Positions 51,516-61,399 of a stretch of DNA of 64,000 bases are shown here, piece by piece. The DNA comes from Chamaelirium japonicum (taxonomy: Eukaryota > Streptophyta > Magnoliopsida > Liliales > Melanthiaceae), in the NCBI GenBank assembly GCA_947650365.1, contig OX393555.1:17058512-17122511 (forward strand), written 5' to 3'. Each line of letters opens with the position of its first letter. Positions within the stretch are counted from its first letter, which is position 1. Position numbers and translations under genes: made by a program. Under the pieces are notes generated by a model. That model made no database searches. It had not been told where the DNA came from and was given only the letters and a program-made list of their open reading frames with translations.

Positions 51516-52423
51516 CCTCTATATCCCCGCCAAGGGAAAAGCAAAGAAGAGCTAAGTAATACCCCCAACCAACATGTTCGAAAGAATGACACGTACCACA
51601 TCTTAAACATAGAGACTTTGAAAAACTAACAAAGGAAAGGTAAGGTGAGCCCAACCTTCTCTCCTTGAAATAGAACCCATACACCCCTTCAAAGAAGGGG
51701 TCACGTCGAAGCCTTTCTCCCTAAATCAAGGAAACCGTCCAAGAAACACTAAAACAGTTAGCACACCTTTATTGACATACCAATGCCAGCTGTGCTAAAA
51801 AACGAAAGGCTACCCTTCGTCCACCTCACACAAGTATAATAACCCTACAACAAGGAATGGACTAGCTCACATCGACCAAAGTACAAGAGATAGCTATTTC
51901 GATACAATTGGCAGAGTAAACACCACCCCATGTAGGGTAACAAGTGTCACAACCAGATTGGATGGTCTCCACTGCCCCATGTGGGAAAGCAGGCCATTCA
52001 GCAGAAGAGTAGACACTCAGCTCCCTCAAAAGAAAGGGCTGAAAAAACCTTGTAAACTTGAACAAATACTTATCACATAAATTGCTAATAAAATAGGAGA
52101 TTTGTCTACATCTGGAGTCTCGTCCTTTCCTCTTTCTACCTTTCCCTTTGCTTACTTCTTGTTATCGAGACGAAGGACTTGGGGGCATCCATTCTAGGAG
52201 CCTCAATCCTTCCGGGAGTTCAACTCAAGATCCAAGCAACAAGCTATCAATACCTTCTCCGAGCACCAATCATTTATATCTTCCACCAGAAGGAGAAAAG
52301 AGAAAAGGAAATATTTCCTCCCATCATACCGCTACACCAATATTGTGGGTAGGGTTTGCTCCAAAAAACCATACTCAAACAAGCATCCCCGAGTTGTGAA
52401 TCCCAGTAAGCTCTGTATACAAA
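51516..52423. other. Unassigned low-repeat segment
   Basis: No transposon domain, RNA gene or convincing exon was recognised. Base composition is more even than in the neighbouring repeats. A minus-strand open frame at 52065-51862 has no recognisable family. Origin from organellar DNA is possible but could not be tested. Confidence 0.3.
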
Positions 52424-52449
52424 CCCCCCCCCCCCCCCCCCCCCCCCCC
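52424..52449. repeat. Poly-C run, 26 bases
   Basis: An uninterrupted C tract, followed 10 bases later by a CA microsatellite. Confidence 0.95.
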
Positions 52450-52458
52450 TCGCCCCAC

Positions 52459-52508
<50 letters not shown>
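52459..52508. repeat. (CA)n microsatellite
   Basis: About 25 CA units directly after the poly-C tract. Gives rise to spurious Cys-Val open frames on the minus strand. Confidence 0.95.
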
Positions 52509-52509
<1 letters not shown>

Positions 52510-52649
52510 GTTCCTATATGATATTTAGATGGGACGGGGGTGTTTGCCTAAATACCATATATTTTAGGATGTAATTCTTTTTATATATTTATTTATTTAT
52601 TTTGGAGGGGGGGGGTATTCCTAAATAAGTTCTCTCTCTCAAAACATGA

Positions 52650-53606
52650 CTCTCTCTCCTATATATTGGGGGCTCCGAAAACCCTAAGAGGGAGGGAGGC
52701 TTCTACCATCATCCACCATCATTCACGCTGGATAGACCGAGGCATCTATCTTCATCGACCACCAAACCCTAGCACCCACGATAAATCATCTGCTTCCATC
52801 ATCTTCCACTCAACCACCATTTTCTCCGTTGACGCCAAGCACCATATCGAAGCCACGTACGATGCAATCATCAAAGCCGCACGCCGTCATCGTCGCTGGA
52901 CTTGTCATCATTCAAGAGAGAAGCATCATCATCGACGCTCGCATGGTCATGCGGGGCTAAATCCTTGTTATAAGACCTAGATGAAGCCTTGTAGCCAGAT
53001 CTAAACTCTACTCTTATGTGATTTCCATGTTTATTACGTTTAAGGAAAAAATGGTGATATTTTCTTTTTTCTCATAAGTTAGATTTATTCCCTGTCATTA
53101 TCAAGGTTTTACAGAAGATTATTTCACGGTTTTATCCCTTGTTATTACTAGAAGTTTTACAAGGGATCATGACATCGATTTATCTTTTGTTATTACTATG
53201 GATTTTACAGCGAATTATTTCATCTTATTCCTTTGAAGCAAGAAAGATCCCTATATTAGTCTCTAATATTTGCGCTATGTGTTGAATATCTTCCGTGGAG
53301 ATAGATTGACTTCGAATCTTTGTGAGTATCATGGAAATTAGATAAAAGTACAGTTTAGATCGCTATATGAGCGGATTCTAGGGCTTAGAATCTTTCTCCA
53401 TATTAATTCCAACTTTAATCTTAAATAGCTTTTTAGTTTTGCTTTTCGTATATTTTTTTCACAAAATCAACCATCCTTTTGAACTAAATTATAAAATTAA
53501 TTAGCTTTAATCTTTCTTTAATTATTTTTCACTCAAGTCTCTGTGGGATCGACCCGTATTTATCACTGTCTACCAAATAGACGCCGTGCACTTACGGTAT
53601 AACAAT
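52650..53606 (+). repeat. LTR-like R/U5 sequence
   Basis: A TATA-like CTATATATT near 52657 precedes a leader-like sequence rich in CATCAT words. The block ends with CTCTGTGGGATCGACCCG near 53540-53557 and GGTATAACA at 53606, a closing pattern common in plant LTRs. The left end could not be set. Immediately after it comes the interior of a copia pol gene, so the boundary is not a normal LTR-PBS junction. Confidence 0.45.
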
Positions 53607-54355
53607 TTAGAACACATAAATATAAAAAGATTTAGGTGATGCTGATGTAATCTTTGGCATGAAAAATCCTAAAAACAAAAAGTGAATTGACTTTGACACA
53701 ATCTCATTACATCGAAAAGATACTCAAAAGATATAATAATTTTGATTATAGTCCAGTCACTACGCCTGTAGATCTAAATATCAAATTAGTGAAGAGCACT
53801 GATCGTTCAATAAATCAATTGGAATATGCTAGTGTTATTGGGAGTCTCATGTATGCAATGCACTGCACGAGATCATATATCGCATATGTTGTGGGTATGC
53901 TATGCAGATTCATGAGTAATCCAATATTGGAATACTAAAAGGCAGTTTCTAAAGTATTTAGGTATTTGAAAGGAACTATAAAGTATGCTCTACATTATAA
54001 TGTCTATCATCATGCACTAGAAAGATTTAGTGATGCTAGTTGGAACAATATAGAATTAAAATCAAAATCGACTACTGAATGGATCTTTAAATTATTATCT
54101 TGGGGTTCCAAGAAACATATATGTATTTCAAATTCCACTATGCTTTCAGAGTTGATAGCTTTAACAAATACATGTAAAGAAACATAATAGCCTATAAATA
54201 TATTAGTGGATATACCATTTTAGAAAAAGTCATTTCCAGTAGTGATGATTAATTATGATAGCCAGGCTACACTATATAAAGTCTCTAGTAAGATCTATAA
54301 TGGAACGTCAAGATATGTAAGTGTATGTGCGAAAAAAGATTCGGGTCGTCTTTAT
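53607..54355 (+). pseudogene. Ty1/copia RT end and RNase H relic
   Basis: On the plus strand GDADVIFGMKNPKN is the end of copia RT, then SHYIEKILKRYNNFDYSPVT, EYASVIGSLMYAMHCTRSYI, LKGTIKYALHYN and NSTMLSELIALTNTCKE of the RNase H domain, ending in a degraded YNGTSRYVSV tail. Two stops and small shifts break it. It is cut at about 54355 by the LTR of the next element. Confidence 0.85.
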
Positions 54356-55201
54356 TGCACGTACAAAACGAGATTACAGAGGCCGGGACCCGGGGACTCG
54401 GGGGTGGTGAGCCGGGTACGGCGAAGATTAGATCAGGAGATTGTGGGAGAGATCCTCTGGAGGATCACTTTGATATGCATCTCCATGTTATTTCGTGCGA
54501 GAGCTCTGAAGGGGTTGCCTAGGACAGAGATCTTTACAAGGTGAGGGTTACTTAAGAGGCTAAGGATTTGTCATCGTTGCTTTTGTCCCTTTCGTGCTTT
54601 GTGCTTTCCCGACTAGGGGGCTTTTTGGCTTTCGCCTCGGTCTTTGCATCTCCCTCGGCTCTGGCTAAATCTCGACGTCCTTGATCGTCGGTTCGCGGCA
54701 TCGATCGTGCTTTTGGCGTATGCTTTGGCTTTGGCTTTCAGCTCTGGCTTTGTTTTGGCGTGGCTTTGGCTTTTGCTTTGCTTTGGTACTTGCATTTGAA
54801 CATAGACGGGTAGAGGCTTGCGATGCTTTAGTTCTTCCGGAGTTTGCGTCGTATCGGCTAGAACGTGCGGTGCTTTGCTCGTGACCGTCGTAGTTGCTTG
54901 GCTTTGGCACGTGCGTTGCTTTGGCACGGGATTTACCGGTGCTTATGCTTTGGCTTCTTGTGTTGGCTTTTGCTAGAGTTTTGACTCGATTTTCTTTTCG
55001 AACGGCGATGGTTACGTCTTCGATCACTTCTCGTTTATTCTCCCGGCTTCCTTGACGGTTGTGGCGTCGGCTTGATTTCTCCTCTTCTCCGGGCTTCTTT
55101 GGCGTGATCGGAGTTGAGGACTTAGTTTTAAAGATGACGGCTGTAGTGCTGCTTTGGATGTCCTTCTCCAAGATTTCTTCTTTATGAATGGAATGGATGT
55201 T

Positions 55202-55570
55202 GTTGAAGACAACAGGGTGATGTCGCTTCAATCTTCTACTCCGGGCTTTTGGGCTTGATCAGAGTCGAAAGCTTGATGAAGACGACGGGGTGATACCGCT
55301 TCGATCTTCTTCTCCGAGCATTTGGGCTTGATCTGAGTTGAAGTCTTGATGAAGACGATAGGGTAATGCCTCTTCGATATTCTTCTCTGAGCTTTTGGGC
55401 TTGATCGGAGTCAAAGGCTTGATGAAGACGACAGGGTGATGCTGCTTCGATCTTCTTCTCTGAGCTTTTGGGCTTGATCGGAGTTGAAGGCTTGATGAAG
55501 ACAATAGGGTAATGCCGCTTTGATCTTTTTCTCCGATCTTTGCTTCTGGCTTGTTCAGAGTTGAAGGTTT
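55202..55570. repeat. 73-bp tandem repeat, about five units
   Basis: GATGAAGACG recurs at 55275, 55348, 55421 and 55494, an exact 73-bp step, with a diverged unit before at 55202. Each unit contains GGGCTTGATCGGAGT and GCTTCGATCTTCTTCTC variants. It lies in the R/U5 part of the LTR, downstream of its TATA box. Confidence 0.93.
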
Positions 55571-55795
55571 CTTCTTCTCTAAGCTTTCTCCTTCATATAC
55601 AGAGTCGAGGGTTGATCTTCTTGTGCAAGGGTCTTCATGTTAATGAGGATTTTCAATAGACTAAGCTGGTCCCAAAGGGATAGGCTTACCCGAGCCTCGT
55701 GAAGCCTTGGGTCGTTGAAGGCGTGTCTCCTCCTTTGCAGAGTTTCTTTGTTTCTGTCTTCGACTTCGACCCCTTGAGCCTTCCCCCACCCCTCG

Positions 55796-55803
55796 ATTTA
55801 TAG
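55796..55803 (-). promoter_or_regulatory. LTR TATA box, minus strand
   Basis: CTATAAAT on the minus strand, about 285 bases after the LTR start. The position fits the U3/R boundary of the gypsy LTR. Confidence 0.6.
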
Positions 55804-56088
55804 GCAAAGGGGGGTGGGGAGAGATATGGGAAGGTTCATTCAAATCATTTGATTATCTCTCCCATAACTACCCAAGATTTATTCCCTCATTTATGGGAGA
55901 ATAAACCTTTATTTATTTTTCTTTTCTGGCGGAGTAGTTATGGTCCAATCATTTTGAATTTTATTTGAATCTTGTACATTAAATTGATGGTGACCCAGCT
56001 CAAGGATAAGTGCACCGGCGAGTCGGGTTCGCCCCCGGGTCGATGCACGCGAGTCGGGTTCGGATTTGATAAATTTTGTGTGTGTACA

Positions 56089-56103
56089 AATGCCCCCTCA
56101 AGG
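56089..56103 (-). other. Polypurine tract of the Tat-type element
   Basis: Minus-strand CCTTGAGGGGGCATT immediately before the LTR start TGTACAC. A G-rich tract ending GGGGGCATT is typical of plant Tat/Ogre gypsy elements. Confidence 0.8.
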
Positions 56104-56194
56104 ATGAGTGCACCGGCGAAAAACTCGTAACTCTCGCTTAAGTAGGAAAAGCATAGGGCTTGTCCTTGATTCCTTTTCGGGACAAGGTTGAGGC

Positions 56195-56205
56195 TTATTT
56201 AAATA
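56195..56205 (+). promoter_or_regulatory. Candidate TATA box for the antisense PMD gene
   Basis: TTATTTAAATA on the plus strand, followed after about 30 bases by CTTTCATCCAACATC, a plausible transcription start. It lies between the polypurine tract and the plant mobile domain gene, pointing toward that gene. Confidence 0.5.
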
Positions 56206-56229
56206 CCCCTATCCCTCTGCTCCTTTCAT

Positions 56230-57146
56230 CCAACATCAGTTCTTGCGGAGGGCTGAAGCTTGGAAACTGCCGACGGAAGGGGCTATCTTGCATAGGACTC
56301 GCTCTGTCTTCCTAGTTGTCGCCTCTTTCGTCGGCGACGGCGTCTATTGCGGAGGATCGGTGCTAGGGGACCATCGGTGATGGTGCATGAGTTGAAGATC
56401 GTTGCGACGGCGGGCTTGAAGCGAAGAGGGGAAGATGATCGGGGTGATGAGGATGGAGCACCGTGGTCGATGTGTCGGCTTCCTCCTCTTTCTTCTTCCT
56501 TCTTCTTTCTTCTTCTTCTTCTTCCTTCTTTTATTTTTTCTTTTTCTGGCTCATGGAGGCAACAATAGCAGGCGGCAAAGGTGGCGTGTGGTATAGGTGT
56601 GGGGCGCAGCGACAGCGGCCTCCGGCTTCGGGTGCGGGGGCTAGGCGGCGTGAGGGTGCGAACGCCAGGTGGCGCGCGGGGCACGGAGGCCAGGCGGCGT
56701 GCAGGGCACGGAGGCCAGGCGGCGTGCGGGGCGCGGAAGCCAGGCAGTGGTAGTCGGGGGTGCAGGTGGCCGGTAGTCGGGGCCGACTCGGGCGGGTCCC
56801 GATCGGGTCGGAGAAGAGGGAGCTACGGGCTCGAGTCAGACGGGCCCCGACCGGATCGGAGAAAGGGGGGCTGCGGGCCCCCCTTTTGGCTCGTGGCGTG
56901 TGGCCCCCGCCCCCTACGCGGGTTCGGATGGGAGAGAGGGGGGTTGCAGACCCCTCGGTCTTTCTCTTTTTTTTTTTTTTGAACTTTGGGTTTGCTGGGT
57001 CTCTTGTCTGTTTGAGCAACATAAGGATGGGTGACCACTCGGAGCTCTCCCCCCCCCCCCCCCCCTTTTTTATTTTTTTAACTCTTCTTCCCTGGTCTTG
57101 ATTGGCTTCTATTCGTTGGATGTAGCTAGTCTCTGCTGGACTTGAC
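56230..57146 (+). other. GC-rich leader upstream of the PMD gene
   Basis: A TTC-rich tract (56480-56545), then strongly GC-rich sequence with repeated GGCGTGCGGGGC words (56640-56760), a T run (56966-56980) and a C run (57049-57064). Open frames on both strands follow from composition. No homologue was recognised. It may be 5' leader of the antisense gene. Confidence 0.45.
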
Positions 57147-60100
57147 ATGCTTCTTCTTGAGTTCTTTCAGGGCTCGAGCTTTCAAGGCTTGGTTTCACCA
57201 GGGTGGATTGCTGGGGACTTCTTCGATGGGAGTAAGTACCTTTGCTTTTCCCTTACTCGGGTGTACCGCTACCACACTTTGAAGAGAGATAATCATCTGT
57301 CGATGCTCCATATTCCCATCCATAAGCGCATCACAGAGGATAAAGTTACCGACGCGAATTGCGGGATACCGAAGCTGTGCAAGAAGGTTTATACTGACGA
57401 GGCGATCTTCATGAAGCTTCTTCATCCGAGGTTGAGTCTGCCCTTCCATCACTGTGCCGAAGATTTTGTTCCTATGCTGGTAGTGACTTCGAAGATTCGC
57501 TCTCATTTGACTCGATGGGGTGTTGACTCCTAGCCTTGTGGGGACGATCAGTACCTCTACGGCTTTCGCGAGTGGATGGGTGAGCTTTCAGAAGTTTTCA
57601 GGGCGGAACCTGAGACGAAACCATTGGTGAAGTTCCTAGCACTAGCTCGTCGAGAGTATAGTCGTCCTGGGGGGATGTACCGAGCTCTCTGCAAACTCTG
57701 GTGCCCAGATACCAACATGTTTCTTACTGGAGCGAGAGAAATAAGGATTTCTCTCCGCGATGTTCACATCGTCACTGGATGCCCCAAGGTGCGAAACTAC
57801 TATCAAGAGGAGGTGCCGGTTCTTAAGGATCTGATGGATACCAGTTTCTCCCCGAGTTTTTGTCCTATTTTGTTTAATGCGTATGCCATCATGGCAGTAC
57901 GAGACCAATCAGATCGAGTTTGTCATTCGTCTTGGGTAGATTTTTGGTTCAGGGATAAGTACCGATCTCCTGCCCCTTCTGCTCACCCGATGTGGAAAAT
58001 TGCCCAGATGAAGAGGCCTCCACTGCGATCCTTCGTGAGGCCGATTGAGTCTTTAGCCCGAGTGAAACATTCAATGGTGGGGAAACGAAGCCCGTGGGAG
58101 GTTCTTGGTTTGGAGTACGACAGCGAGGAGTGGCGAGCAGTTTATCGAGCTGCCGGGTTGGCCATTTTCCTTTGCTGATTCGTGCTTCCTTGTACCAACG
58201 AAGCTATCCGTCCTGGGACTTTTCTTGTAGCGTCCCGGATGGCGAGGGGAGAGCTCTTCAATTTGGCTCTAGCGATCTTGTGCGCCTTATACCAGGGGCT
58301 TAGTGGCACATATTGGAGCTTGTCTAATTCGGACAGCGCCAAAGTAGAAGTTGGCTGATCTAATTCCTTTACCCCCCTGCACTATTTGTATGGTTGGGTG
58401 GCCCTTTATTTTCCGAAAGGGATCTTCACCAGACATGGGCATCTAGCAGATTCACCGTTCTTGCCGGGCATAGGGGGGATCTTGAATGCCTTCATCAGCT
58501 GGGAACGCCCGAAGGAGTGTGCTCGAACGTTTTTGAGAAAGATGGGGGGACGAACTTCGAGTTCACATCAGAGCACTCAGTGTTGCCTCTAGAAAGGTCG
58601 ATGGTTTTCGATAATAAGGAGCTTTCTGATGGCTTGTACTGAAATATGGCCAGCTGTCGCCCAGGCTATTTGGTCTGGCATCGAGGAAATACAATAATGG
58701 TGGAGCAGTATTCTCCTCATCGATTTGCTCGCCAACAGGGGTTTCGGCAGGAGGTACCCGGCATGCCGCAACGGCTACAAGGGCGTATAAGCCCGTATGA
58801 GGGTTATTACCTCTAGGCTTCCCTTTATGCTCAGTTGATTGGCTGCAGTTTCTTTCCTGGGACCAAGTCGGAATCAAGGGATGCTGCGACCCCAAGTTAC
58901 TACAAATGGATCGAAGAGCAAATATCCCCACTACTTGCTAGCCTTCCGATTGATGTCCTGGCGAGTAGCGAGTTCAAGGACTTCAGTTTTGATCCTCCGG
59001 CGAGATCGGAGGATCGTCACCTCTGGCTGGGAGCTCAGAGGGCCGAGAAGACTTATAGTCGTCTTTCCAACGCCCATCGGGTTTCTTCTGTGGCTCCCGT
59101 GTCAGGGGTCGACCCTGTGAGTGCCCCCAGGTGGTACATTCTTCAGAAGATAGCAGTTGAAAGTGTGCCTAAGAGACGAAAGTTGTGTATTCCACGTGGG
59201 GTGACTTTGAGGGCGCCCTGTCAGGCAGAGGATGTTGAGGATCCTGGTCTTCTAGGGGATGAGGTGATCCCCCCATCCAGGATAGCTTTGTCCGACTTCA
59301 CAGGTATGCATCGAGTCTTTCCTTTTGCTTCTTCTTTGATTTCTGAGGACTTCATCATGCTGAGTAGTGCGTCTTTTTTTTACTTTGGATAGACTTCGTT
59401 GTAATAGTGGAACGTGGCTGGATTCTTGGAAAGCGTGCCAGAGGCGTTCGCTTACCGAGGCTACACATGAAGCGCCTGGAAAGTATGGGCTAGACGTTTC
59501 CCTGGATGACCTCCTCGAGGTTTGCGGGGAGAACTTTCCTAATGGCGACATAGATCTTGATGATATCGACATCGATGCTTTGTCCTTTCATGAGGAGGCT
59601 GGGGTTACGAGTGTCGGCAGATGGCATGCTCCGATTGCCGTTTTCTCAGGCTTGGTGGAGAAGACGATTAGTGCGGCAGCGACGACAGTTCCTCTAGTTT
59701 TTCCAACCTCGCTAACGAAGATAACTCCCACGGTGGCCGCAGCAATGGATAAAGCTTTGCCCAAGTACTCTGAGGTGCCTCGCCAGATTTTGAGATCGAG
59801 GAGCAAAGTTTTGGAGTTCCTTCTCAATATTTATCGGTAGTACATCAGGTCGACGCTTGAGCCGTTCCAGGATGAGGGTTTTGGTGCTCTCCAAGATTTG
59901 TGGTCTACTGATGGTGTCGAGTTTTGTGCGAGCCTGGCGGAGTTCAAGGTGAATAGTTCTTCGTTTACCGCGTAGATGAGCTTGCTCGTGACTGATAGTG
60001 AAGCTTATTGTTCCTGGCGAGCTCTACTGGAGGGGAGTACTCCTTCTGAGCTAGCGATAGCAGACGAGAGTTTGTGTCAGTTGGAGCGCCAGATTGTAGA

Positions 60101-60328
60101 TGTGACTTCAAGTTTGACGAAGGTGCAAAAGAAGGTGGAATCAGTGCGAGCTTCTCTTTAGAAAGCAGAATCTCACTTGGAGTGAGCCGAGACTGCGGAA
60201 AGAACTTTGAAGGTGAGCTTCTTAAACCAGCAAGCAGACTTGTCAGCTCACCGCGAGCTCATAGCCATTCGCCCTTTGAGTTGCAGCAGGTGGAGGCCAC
60301 TAGAGAGGAGTTGTTGCGACGTCTTTGA
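57147..60328 (+). pseudogene. Plant mobile domain (aminotransferase-like) gene inside a gypsy element, broken
   Basis: On the strand opposite to gypsy pol. The start is uncertain. The core LCKLWCPDTNMFLTGAREIR and ISLRDVHIVTGCPKV (57690-57790) is the plant mobile domain (PMD, PF10536) motif, followed by AIRPGTFLVASRMARGE and LYGWVALYFPKGIF. The C-terminal part (60060-60320) is a coiled coil (LERQIVDVTSSLTKVQKKVE). Stops interrupt it at 57531-57533 (TAG), 58176-58178 (TGA), after 59840 and elsewhere, and frameshifts lie between 58300 and 58840. Host PMD proteins (MAIN/MAIL1) act in genome maintenance and silencing; many PMD genes are carried by retrotransposons. This copy is inactive but recognisable. 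Confidence 0.85.
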
Positions 60329-60591
60329 GCTTTGGATACCTTCTACTAGTTGTATCTTGTTTTGGCATTTCGCACTGCAGTCTCTTTTTTCGGACTCATA
60401 CCATGTACTGCTTTCCTTTGAGTATCATTTAATAATATCCTGTTTCTTGGACCGTTCGCATAGAATATTGTTTGTTTTTTTTTTTTTGTCGGACTGAGCC
60501 TGAAGTGACTTCTTAGGTTGCCTATGTACCCCCTGAGGGGGATCAAGTCACACATAGTTTATGTTTTTTTTTTTTTAAGTGTGGCCTTGAC
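60329..60591. other. Spacer between PMD gene and gypsy integrase stop
   Basis: Two convergent units meet here: the plus-strand PMD gene and the minus-strand integrase. T runs at 60474-60487 and 60567-60577. No further feature seen. Confidence 0.5.
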
Positions 60592-61399
60592 TTAGGCATA
60601 ATACCTTTTGAGGTACTTGCTGTTGATAGGGCCGAGCGCAAGCCCTTCTGGCATTGTGAGGAGGTATGCGCCACTGGAGTAGACTTCTTTAACGGCGTGC
60701 GATCCATCCCATTTGGTGTCGAATTTCTTTCCTCCTCGATGTGAAAGAATGATGGGGCGCTTGACTGCCAGCACTAGCTCTCCTATTTGAAAGGATCAAG
60801 GACGAATATTCTTGTTGAAGGCGCGAGTCAATCTGGTATGATAGCACTCCAAGCATTGCTGAGTTTTGAGGCGCCTTTCATCTAGTGCCTCCAATTCTGC
60901 CATGCGGAGCTAGGTATTGTTGTCGCTAGTGAGGCCTTCTTGGATTGCTATCCTAAGCGATGGGATCTGGAGCTCGAGTGGAAGAGCAGCTTCTACCCCG
61001 TAGACAAGAGAGTACGGAGTTGCTTGCGTCAAAGTGCGGAAGAACGTGCGGTAGGCCCATAATGCTTTGCCCATGCATTCGTGTTAGTCCTTCTTCGACT
61101 TCAAGACGACTTTCTCCAAGAGATTACAGAGAGTTTTATTGAAAGCTTCCGCTAGACCATTGGCTGGAGTATTGTACATCGTTGAGCACCTCTGCTTAAT
61201 ATCGTACTTGGCACAGAACTGGCTGATAGCGGTATTCTTGAACTGCTTCCCGTTATTCGTGACGATATAGCGAGGGATGCCATATCGGAAGATGATGTCG
61301 TTCTGGATAAAGTTGATGACAGAGTGCCTTGTGACTTCCCATAGTGGTATTGCTTCAGTCCATTTGGAGAAGTAATATGTTGCTGCCAAGATATAAAGA
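60592..61399 (-). pseudogene. Tat-type gypsy integrase core and C-terminus, broken
   Basis: Minus-strand order: YILAATYYFSKWTEAIPLWE, FRYGIPRYIVTNNGKQF (core Asp in the TNNGKQF motif), YNTPANGLAEAFNKTL (catalytic Glu region), ALWAYRTFFRTLTQATPYSL then VYGVEAALPLELQIPSLRI, and the C-terminal GGKKFDTKWDGSHAVKEVYS, LKRYYA-stop at 60592. Several in-frame stops are present, for example near 61084 and 60910. The N-terminal part, with the first catalytic Asp, is missing at the junction with the copia LTR at 61400. Confidence 0.9.

Larger units (their letters stand above)
54356..56088 (-). repeat. 3' LTR of a Tat-type gypsy element
   Basis: The right edge is clear: minus-strand TGTACACACACAAAATT starts directly after the polypurine tract at 56089-56103. 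A minus-strand TATA box lies at 55803-55796. The left edge is placed at TGCACGTACAAAAC (54356), where the copia relic ends; this is an inference. It contains a 73-bp tandem repeat (55202-55570). Open frames rich in Ser, Lys and Gln on the minus strand come from this repeat and from biased composition. Confidence 0.65.

Noticed and set aside
54613-55504. Minus-strand Ser/Lys/Gln-rich open frames, up to 188 residues
   Set aside because: They lie in an LTR with a 73-bp tandem repeat and biased composition, and match no gag or known protein that I recognise.
56283-57148. Overlapping Pro/Arg-rich frames on both strands
   Set aside because: The region is GC-rich with simple repeats; frames are open on several strands at once, which indicates composition and not coding.
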